Source: Strobilurus pachycystidiatus (taxonomy: Eukaryota; Basidiomycota; Agaricomycetes; Agaricales; Physalacriaceae). From it: a stretch of 64,000 nt of DNA. The first letter of the stretch is position 1. Each line of letters opens with the position of its first letter. The translations under genes and the position numbers were made by a program. The stretch lies in assembly GCA_019915135.1 (NCBI GenBank), contig JAHLMK010000006.1, forward strand, positions 2,728,001-2,792,000, in the 5' to 3' direction. Positions 36,441 to 45,100 of the stretch are shown here, one piece after another. The notes below the pieces were generated by a model. The model ran no database searches and was not told where the DNA came from. It worked only from the letters and a program-made list of their open reading frames with translations.

Positions 36441-37300
36441 TTAGACAAGTGCTGTCGGTGCCTGACAGCACTTGACACTCGACCACGACCTGCTTTATGC
36501 AGGTCGTGCGTTCCTCCTTTCTTCTACGCCGCCGCTGCCGCTCGGTGCGGTGCTCACGCCAGCACTGCAATGTTGGGATTGGTTGCCGTAGCAACCAATC
36601 TCAACATGACGCGTAAGCCCCATACAAAATGGGCAGCTTGCATCCCAAGCCGGTCTTGGGCATGCAGGACGACGACGACGCCCTCCACGGGCTCCTGGAC
36701 GACATCGCCCACGGCGGATCGACGCCCCGCCGCACTGGTGGATGGGAGCGTGCGGGGTCTTCGGTTTGAGCTGGGCGCGCCGCCTGGAGGCGGGCGTCCA
36801 TGCCAGGTACGTGTTTTTCTATTGCTTTTTGCTTGGATACGCCAGTTTTCCACTGGCGTATCCGTTTCTATCACTGATTCGTCCGTAGATCCAGATCTAC
36901 GCGCGGGATAAGCCCTCCATTGAGGCAACCACCCACATTGTCCCGGATCCGCGCAGGCGTCTCTGCGCCGCTATCCCCGCCAACACGCCTGGGTATGACC
37001 ACCCACAACGACGCTCCCGCCTTCGCCAACGTGACCAACACGCTCCCGCGCCCCGCCGCCAGGCTCCCTCCCTCTCAGCACCATACTCCCGACCCGCACC
37101 TTCTCTGGAGGGTATGTGGTTCGCTCAATTGAGCGTTCCGCGCCCTCCCAGAAAGTAAAGGGTCCCTCTCCCTGCCACCCGCCCCGCTCATGAGCAAAGC
37201 CGCGCGCCCCGTCCGCGCTCGTCCGGGATCGTTCGGGATTGACGGCGGAGAATCAAACTGCGGCCCGCTTATAAAGCGGGCGATCGCTTTTTTTTCTCTT
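36441..37300 (+). repeat. HRP hairpin repeat, copy in the 13.8-kb unit
   Basis: Hairpins with perfect arms, in order: AGTGCTGTC/GACAGCACT (36448-36472), ACGACCTGC/GCAGGTCGT (36485-36507), GATTGGTTGC/GCAACCAATC (36577-36600), CCCAT/ATGGG after GTAAGCC (36613), CCCAAG/CTTGGG (36643-36660), GGATACGCCAG/CTGGCGTATCC (36835-36863), CGCTCAATTGAGCG (37122-37135) and GCCCGC/GCGGGC (37263-37281). The 36600-36930 stretch aligns with 2080-2340. A GTACGTG...TAG stretch looks like an intron, but no surrounding frame is conserved across copies. Confidence 0.6.
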
Positions 37301-37564
37301 GACTTCCCACCACCACGTACGCCCGACGGTCCTTGTGTCCACCCCAGTGTGACGGCACTGTGGGTGGGGTTGCACAATGTACTGCCCTTCGGCTCTGTGT
37401 GGGAACGGTTGGCGCGGGGTGCACACCGCGTCAGCCTTAGAACATACATCCTTTGGGCGGGGCTCTAGGGGTCTAGGGACCATTGTCCTGCCTTGACGAC
37501 CACCTAGTTGCAAGTCGTCTGGTAAGCGTGTGGCTGGGAGTCCCTTTTTTTGCTCTGGTATGTC

Positions 37565-37757
37565 CGTGTCCGTCTTCATGGCCGAGGTGCGCGTTCTTTT
37601 TTTTATTATTCATGTTTGCTGTTCCTCACTCTTTTTTCAGGGTGCACAGAGTTGGCGGCCTCGTCTTTTTCCTCTGCTACGTCTGGATCCGTCTTCATGG
37701 CAGAGGTACGTGTTCTTTTATTTAGTGTTTTCTGCTGTTTGTCACTCTTTTTTTAGC
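37565..37757 (+). repeat. Tandem duplicate of an exon/intron-like module
   Basis: TCCGTCTTCATGGC(C/A)GAG is followed both times by GT(G/A)CG(C/T)GTTCTTTT, a pyrimidine-rich stretch and (C/T)AG, about 116 bp apart. Each half looks like an exon end plus a short fungal intron. The spliced product has no recognisable homology, so I do not call a gene. Confidence 0.45.
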
Positions 37758-38209
37758 ATAGGCAGTGGGCGGGCGCTGGTGCAGGCCAACTGGCAGGCAC
37801 CAGCGCTCATTCCCGGGTGCCGTTGCTTACTCTGTGGTGGCGGCGCCCAGCTTTGGAAGCCATCGCGGGGCGTCAACCTTCGCCTCCGGTTTCCGGTCTC
37901 GCGCCCATTCGCGAATTGCAGGTGCAGCTCTTTTTTTGTGTAAGTCAGTTTGTTCTTTTACTTTTTCATGCTTGTGCTAACACTTTACTCTGTCTACAGC
38001 TTAGTACTGTATTTCGGGATGTCATTGGCGGATGGATGTGGCGTTGGGTGTGGCGGTGTTGGGTGTCGGGTGTGGCGGCGGTGAAAGAAGATGGCTTGAT
38101 CACCCATCTTCCTTTACCACCGCCACGGGGTGGGGTCATTTGTATGGGAAAACTTGTAGTACAAAACAAATCCTCTGACGCAAACAAATAAGAGTGAAAG
38201 GGTCAGACT
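37758..38209. other. Spacer, no gene called
   Basis: It contains further intron-like pieces (GTAAGTCAG...CTACAG at about 37940-37999) and a GGTGTGGCG-type triplicate near 38037-38080. Nothing coding can be supported. Confidence 0.35.
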
Positions 38210-39050
38210 GTGGTGAATGATGCCGTGCGATGCCGGCTGAGAACGGTAAGCAGGACCTGACGAGTCCTAACGAGAACTGACGAAAGTGAACGAGACCCAA
38301 CGAGAGCGAACAGGACCCAGCAAGACCTGACAAGAGCGAACGAGACCTGACGAGACCTGACGAGAGCGGACGAGACCCAACGAGCCTAACGAGGGCGAAC
38401 GAGACCTGACGAGAGTGAAGGAGACGTAACGAGACCTGACGAGAGTGAACGAGACCTGACGAGACCTGACGAGAGCAGACGAGACCTGACGAGAGCGAAC
38501 GAGGCCGGACAAATGCAAGCGGGACCCTACAAATATCAACAAGATTGGCCAAATGCAGGTCTGTGTGAACAGTGTGAGGGCTCACATGTGAACCTACCAC
38601 TTGCTGCTCTATTTAAGCTGCAGAGTCAAAGCCAATACCAAGTAAAACGTGCAGATGAGAACCGACAAGGGCTAACAAGAACCAACGAGTGCTAACGAGA
38701 ACCAACCAACGAGTGCTAACGAGAACCAACGAGTGCTAACGAGGACCAACAAGTATGAACGAGCACAGATGAGAGCCACCAAGAAGAGACGGGAATCAAC
38801 AAGAACGGATAAGGCTCATTCAGTATTGATGAGTAACAATCAGGACTAAGAAACGTGAACAAAAATCAATAAATGCAACCAACAGCAAAACAGAGTTCAC
38901 AAAGAGAGCAAACCTAACATTAAGAAGTGATTGTGGAACATGACTGACAAGAACTAACGGTCACGTACGGGAGCCAACGAGTACGGACGAGAACCAACGG
39001 ATGCGAACGAGGACCAACGAGCATGAACAAGTAACCAATAACAAAGAATC
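38210..39050 (+). repeat. 10-bp-phased NNNNNACGAG arrays, right arm part 1
   Basis: ACGAG recurs every 10 bp at 38250-38510, as in GAGCGAACGAGACCTGACGAG-type phasing. It continues less regularly at 38640-38800 and 38940-39040. It is the reverse complement of the CTCGT decamer on the left arm. An A-rich gap at 38810-38930 contains the 11-bp indel that distinguishes the two large copies. Confidence 0.83.
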
Positions 39051-39167
39051 CTTGTGGACTGGGTCGTTCTCAGTAACTCTGTCAGTTGGCTATGGGATAC
39101 TATTGATCTTGTGCATGTACGGCCACTGCAACGCGGTCGAGATGATGGCTTTTGAGACCGGCTTCAC

Positions 39168-39836
39168 ATGTGGTTCAGACCTGCCGATGACCCGCACAAG
39201 CTCCAGGGCAAGTGGGCGTGGTTTCTCTCCAGTTACTTGACGAAATATCGCTCTGCTGTTACACGTCTCAGCAAGATTCCGTCGTTGGAGACCGGTGAAA
39301 CTGGACAACAGGTCCATCCAGACGTACATCTTCTTGACAATGCCCTGGGTGACATCCTCGCCCTTATCCAATGTTTCCAGGACGCGGACTATCGCATGCC
39401 ATGCAAGACTGATGCCACTACTGGTGCTGTCCAGCTGCTGCTCAACCCCGCTGCCCTTATTGTTCGTGCACGGGCTGATGGCGGTACGAAGCGGATCGCA
39501 CCGCCAGGTATGAATGAGAAGGACTGCTTTCTTGGGCATCTCGTAACAGCCGGTGTACCTCTTGCTGATCCCGCGTCCAAGAAGCGGGCCGTACAGCAGT
39601 ACAAACGTGACACCAAAGCTTTTGCTGCTGAACAGAGGGCAGGAAAACAGTGGCGTCGTGGCAGGGGAGGACGGAAGGGTCTTCCCGGCCGGCCACGCAA
39701 ATCTGTTGTAACACAGGTGGATGAGGAGGAGGATAAGGATGACGAGGACGCGGCACAGGATGGTTCGGAGTCCGGTGGAAGTGATGATGATGAGTTTGAG
39801 TTGGATAGCGGGCAGGACAGCGATGAGTATTACTAG
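39168..39836 (+). CDS. Unknown 222-residue protein with basic patch and acidic tail
   Basis: A single open frame begins at ATG 39168, shortly after an in-frame TGA, and runs to 222 residues. The first half looks globular (WAWFLSSYLTKYRSAVTRL). Residues about 160-180 form an Arg/Gly/Lys patch with GRPRK, like an AT-hook. The last 40 residues are almost all Asp, Glu, Ser and Gly. A DNA-binding or chromatin role is conceivable but is inference; I do not recognise the family. It lies between two ACGAG decamer arrays upstream of the helicase gene, on the same strand. A 5' exon upstream cannot be excluded. A copy at 52926 is cut off after 99 codons. Confidence 0.55.
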   Translation: MWFRPADDPHKLQGKWAWFLSSYLTKYRSAVTRLSKIPSLETGETGQQVHPDVHLLDNALGDILALIQCFQDADYRMPCKTDATTGAVQLLLNPAALIVRARADGGTKRIAPPGMNEKDCFLGHLVTAGVPLADPASKKRAVQQYKRDTKAFAAEQRAGKQWRRGRGGRKGLPGRPRKSVVTQVDEEEDKDDEDAAQDGSESGGSDDDEFELDSGQDSDEYY

Positions 39837-39954
39837 TTGTATCGATGTAGAATACGCTGAGTGGAGTTTTCTGAGGAGTGAGAGCCAACGCCAAGTAACG
39901 AGCCCCGACGTGAAATACAGGTAGCAACCCAAGCAGACAAAATGTGATGGTGTA

Positions 39955-40790
39955 GAGCCAGACCTGACGAGTACAAACGACCACGGACGAGAGCGGACGA
40001 GAGCGGGCGAACACCGACGAGGTCTGTTACCCAAAAGAGCTTGGACAATAACTGATGTGTTGGAGCAAGCCCCGACGAATACAAACGAGCTTGGATGAGT
40101 GTGAGCAAACACGGACGAGTTCAAGCGAACACGGACGAGTTCAAGCGAACACGGACGAGTTCAAACGACCGCGGATGCTTGGCACTGGAACCTGAACCAA
40201 CAAACATGAAAGAATCCCAGACGTGGTCCGTGAGCAACTAGCACCAAGAAGAATCAATGAACACGGAGAAGACCCTACGAATGTAAAAAAAGACAAAGGG
40301 CAGTGTATGCCTAATCAAGTTGGACAGTACCTGACGAGAACGGAACTGTTCCTACGAGTGCGGACGAGTACCAACGAGTACCAACGAGTACCAACGAACG
40401 TGAACGAGAACCTACGAACGCGAGAGAGAACCTACGAACGCGATCCAGCACTAACGAACGCGAACGAGAACCGACGAACGGGAACGAGAACCTACGAGTG
40501 CCAACGACAACCAAGGACGGTGTGTGTTTAATCCAGTGTGCCAAGGCCTTACGAGAACGGACGAGTACCAACGAACGCGGACGAGTACCAACGAACGCGG
40601 ACGAGTACCAACGAACGTAAACGAGAACCTACGAGTGCCAACGAGAACCAAGGACGGTGTGTGTTTAATCCAGTGTGCCAAGGCCTTACAAGAACGGACG
40701 AGTACCAACGAACGCGGACGAGTACCAACGAATGCGAACGAGTACCTACGAGTGGCAACGAGAACCAAGGACGGTGTGTGGTTGGTCCAG
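39955..40790 (+). repeat. ACGAG decamer arrays, right arm part 2, with 128-bp higher-order unit
   Basis: 10-bp-phased ACGAG or ACGAA continues at 39960-40170 and 40320-40780. The latter is organised in units of about 128 bp, each ending in a block with CCAAGGACGGTGTGTG and GCCAAGGCCT (about 40519, 40648 and 40777). No gene; the long antisense frame over this region is a shadow. Confidence 0.8.
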
Positions 40791-40796
40791 TTTGCC

Positions 40797-41830
40797 AAGG
40801 CCTATACCTATAAGCGGTGATAGTTCGACTCGAACTATCGTTTGCGTCGCCGATTCCCAGGAACGTCCCGGGGGCCGCACCCTTTTAGGGTCAGGATCAC
40901 TGTCCCGAAACAGCTAGGCGGCACTCTCGCTCGTTCCCGAGTTACAGCTGCTTCTTTGGTTCCGGTACTGGGACGGCCGGATCCAGCTCCGCAACCACGC
41001 ATCGGTTAGGCCTAATTCTTGCTGGGGCCAGTCCTTTAGGGTTGGGGGAGGGTGGGGGAAAAGGTTTTGTGGTCATACGATATCCGTGCGGCCGCCACCG
41101 TTGACATCTCTGCTCGCGCACTAGTACCGGCAGCTGGTGCCAGTGCAGCGCACCTCCTCGGGACTCGGGATATATGTATGATATGCTTGTATTAGCTATA
41201 TGAACGTGCACAAGAAGTTTAAGCCCGGCCCCCGGCCCGCAAGGCCCTCGGCGGATGTGGCACCGGGACGACACAGTCTCACTTGGGCCCCACACATTGT
41301 CGGGACCCAAACTCTTCTGGGGCCGGTCCTAAATACATTTATAAGAGTGGGAAAACAGGTTTGAGGTCGATACATCATCCGGTCGGCCGCCACCGTTGAC
41401 ATCTTTGCCCCGCACTGGTACCGGCAGCTGGTGCCAGTGCAGCGCACCTTCTCGGGACTCGTGATGTGTGTATGATATGCTTGTATTAGCTATATGAATG
41501 TGCCCAAGAAGTTTAAGCCCGGCCCCCAGACCGCAAGGCACTCGGCTGCTGTGGCACCGAGACGACATAGACCAGCTTTGTCCGCACACATTGTCGGGAC
41601 CCAAACTCTTCTGGGGCCGGTCCTAAATACATTTATAAGAGTGGGAAAACAGGTTTGAGGTCGATACAATATCCGGTCGGCCGCCACCGTTGACATCTCT
41701 GCTCGTGCACTGGTACCGGCGCCTGGTGCCAGTGCAGCGCACCTCCTCGGGACTCGTGATGTGTGTATGATATGCTTGTATTAGCTATATGAATGTGCCC
41801 AATGCGTTTCGGCCCGGCCCCCATGCCGCA
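40797..41830 (+). repeat. Repeat family with 295-bp tandem units
   Basis: It starts at CCTATACCTATAAG, the same 14 bases that begin a related copy at 55811. It carries a hairpin GATAGTTCG/CGAACTATC, then three tandem units beginning CTGGGGCC(A/G)GTCCT at 41022, 41318 and 41611 (296 and 293 bp apart). Each unit contains GGCAGCTGGTGCC and CTTGTATTAGCTATATGAA. Frames are repeated fragments with no coding character. Confidence 0.7.
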
Positions 41831-42134
41831 TGATGCTGTGGCTAGACTTGTACTCGTATACGACAACAACTTACCCTTTGTACAAATTACAAGTTAATGC
41901 ATGGGGTTTTTCCACTTAATTGTGCCTCAGACATCCAGGAACAATGTTATTATAGCACTCATCACATGGTACATATGCGCAGCTAAAAAAATTCCAGCAG
42001 AACCTGAGGTGGCTGTGCAGGCCAAAATTCTGCCAGAAATCCTGGTCGTGGCTGTGCAGGCCAAAATTCCGCCAGAAATTTGGATGGCTGTGTACTGGTC
42101 ACATGATGTGGACTAATATGGCAACTCCCTTTTG
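41831..42134 (+). promoter_or_regulatory. 5' flank of the large gene with repeated palindromic motif
   Basis: Two copies of GTGGCTGTGCAGGCCAAAAT plus TC(T/C)GCCAGAAAT lie at 42009-42040 and 42048-42079, with a degenerate third at about 41978-42003. The same motif occurs three times in the gene's longest intron (46105-46240). The AATTCTG/CAGAATT arms are self-complementary around one central base in the best intron copy. A promoter element or a binding site for the encoded protein is possible; no TATA box or start signal is clear. Confidence 0.45.
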
Positions 42135-45100
42135 ATGGACCAGAGTAATTTACATCTTGACCTCTTACCACCACCTTCCTATTTGGGACTTTTTTCAACA
42201 AAGCTTTGCTCATCGTCTGTGTCTTCAATGTGGGTCTTTTCTTACTTCAACATGTCGTTTTCTCACCAGTAGCCGATCTAGGACGCGCAAAAAGAAGTGT
42301 GAGATCTGTGGCGATCCTGTGACTGAAAGTCGCTATAACCGTCACCTCCGGGGCCGACACGATTCGTCCTACCTCGTCTTCACGGAACCTATCATTGGTG
42401 TGTACTGATACATCAACGCTTATAGGGTCAGGTTTTCATTGTTGACATGAATATAGTACCCGGCCATCATCGTATCTTGGAGCGCAACCCTCTAACGGAT
42501 CAAGTCACCTGTCCCGACCTCATGTGCAATGAACGGTTCCACGATTTTGAGGTGCTGCGCAAGCACTTTGACAGCAGTCACCAACCGGGCTTTATCACCA
42601 AGTACACCGACAAGGAGAGGGAGGAATACTTTGAGTTGCTCGCCAATCCCTCTGTCTCTGATGAGGATGATGCTCAATCGCTCTCTCCCTCGTCTCCCGG
42701 TCTCCACAGTCTCTTCGGTTCCTCGCCTGTTCGCCCTCACACTCCGGGTGCCTTTGGGACTATGCCTGGTCATATTAGCGCTAGACGCAGTCCTGCTCGC
42801 CGAGGTCGTGCTAGCACTCCGGTCTCGCCCTCCAGGGCTCCTATTCCTCTGGCTGCACATACTCCGCACACTCCCAGTAATTCCCCGTCCACTCGTCCAA
42901 GTCGAATTGTCTCTCGCAGTTCGTCTCGTCACCATCCGTATCCCGAACCGAGCATTCTCTTCTCTACTCGGGAGTCTGTCGCAACACCTCCACCGGCAAG
43001 CATGGAGACCCCATCCCCACTCGCTCCCAAGCCTCTTAGACTCTTCGCTTTGCGGTCTGCAGCAGCAACTCCTGTAGTTGTAGCCCAGGACGTGTATTCT
43101 TTGAACTCGTCGCCGGAGCAATCCTCAGATGGTGATGATCCAATGTCGCCCACCAATGATGGTATGGATGTGGACAGTGTGCCTGTTCCTCAGCCCACCA
43201 CTACTGGTATTCGTCTTAATCCCGACACGGACTATCTGCGCCCTCTCGACTTCCTCCCTAACATGGCTCTTCACACTGAGCTCCGTCTCATCATCTGTCT
43301 GAAGTGTGGAATCACTGTCTTCCCGGCCAATGCGTGGAAACATGCTAATGGTCATCTTCCGGGTGCAACGCTACCCAAGTGCACGGCGGAACTGGACGAC
43401 TTGGTTGAGCGTTTCCATTTGTGTCAAGCCTCATCGGACGTGCCGCTGCTTGCTCTTGATGGGCCACCGGTTCAAGGTCTTGCTGTTGAGCAGGACGGAA
43501 TGGAATGCTCCCAGTGTCACTTTGTCGCAGGAACCTACGCCTCGTTCAAATTCCATGTGTCGACATCTCATCCTGGCATAGGGATACCTGCTCGAGACCT
43601 CGCAGGCAAGGTTTCTCATTACCAGACTCTCCTTCCCCCGCCCCACGTTCGGTATTTCCCAATCGATATCTTCCAAAAGCCCAAAGATCGGACGAAACTC
43701 TCGGAACTTGTCAACCGCCACATTGTGCGTCCCTCTGCTGAGCCCGACATTCTCCTTGCTCCAGACTCGCAACACGACACACACATCTGGACCAACAACA
43801 ATGCTTGGTCGACTCTGTTTGTGGAAGAACGCAAGTCGCGGGACGCTGTGGCCAAGCTCAGGAAGCTCACTTGGATTCCGGGATACCAAGACGAAGGTTC
43901 TCCGCTCCGCAACTTGCGTGATGTGGTGCTGAACTACCTGCGGCACACTGGATCTTTGGCCAAGAACACAGACATGGGTGTACGTCGTTTGATGGAACAG
44001 TGCCCTCCGTAAGTCGTTTATCAGTCCTTTTCTTCATAATCTAATCTTTGTCTCTTAAAGCCCTGATCAACACTCCAATGCCATGTATATTCTTTCAGAT
44101 GACAAAGTTGGGGACTATGCATTGGATCTTACCCGTCTTGTCGCGCTGCTTGCACAGGATGTCCATGGTGTTGCACCTAGGCATGCTGATGATGTGAAGC
44201 ATACCGAAGCTCTTCTGGCACTTTTGGATGTGGATCGGAAAGCGGTGAACATGCCGGCTGCTCGAGAAGCTTTGCATAACCTGATCTGGCCCATCTTCTG
44301 TCGTACGACTCCCACAAACAAGTTCAACCATATCCTGGAAACGTACTATCCCTTGACCTGCTTACGCGACGATGGCAACTACAAAGAGCCCAAGAATACG
44401 ACCGGACTTTTTGCGCATATGAAGTATATCATGCGGCTAGCTTGGTGTTATGAGGGAATGAGGGAAACCAACAATGCAACCGACAGCCTTTATGAGTACG
44501 TTTCCATAACTTGCTCTATATTTTCTCTGTTAACTCTGTTAATCACAGTGTGATGTACCGTATTGGCAGCCCGATCTTTGGACCCAACACCCCAAGCTCG
44601 TGGAATGCGGTATGCAACTACCAGCGCTACTGTTCGTATCTGGCCTACGAGTCGGTTCAACCTCCCACCACTCGCGTCTCTGATGATTGCAACTCGTTCA
44701 CGCACAACGACAGCACCATCCACATTCCCACCCTACGCACTCGATTCCGCGCTCTCCTTGATGGTATCAAAGCCGATATGGCGGCGCTTCTTCCTAATCC
44801 TGCCATGATGTTCACCAAGTTCCCTGAAAACACGGTGGACCGATGGGCAGAGGAGGAAGTGGGCTACTCTTTCCTTTCAGCCGGTGACGAAGTCTCGCCC
44901 ACATACGATCTATTCGACAAGTTGGTGGACGATCCCAACCAGCGCATGTTCTTCAATGCTCCCGGTGGTGCGCCCCACGTATCTCCCGCCGGTATCGAAG
45001 AGGTCCACAACAAACTCAATGATATCGGTCTGCGTTTGGGCTTTGCAGCTGTCACGCTCGCTGGTCAGTTTGCTCGTGGTGGCCAATACCCTGATGTACG

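Larger units (their letters stand above)
34057..39465 (+). repeat. 5.4-kb direct repeat, copy 1 (part of the 13,769-bp unit)
   Basis: Matches 47826-53223 at an offset of 13,769 bp (13,758 after one indel). The differences I found are A/G at 35493 versus 49262, A/G at 37802 versus 51571, and 11 bp present here near 38920-38930 but absent in copy 2. It begins inside the 3' end of the helicase reading frame and ends inside the 222-codon gene, so its edges are not gene boundaries. Confidence 0.95.

Noticed and set aside
39090..40124. 344-codon minus-strand frame
   Set aside because: Antisense shadow of the better 222-codon plus-strand frame and of the ACGAG decamer array.
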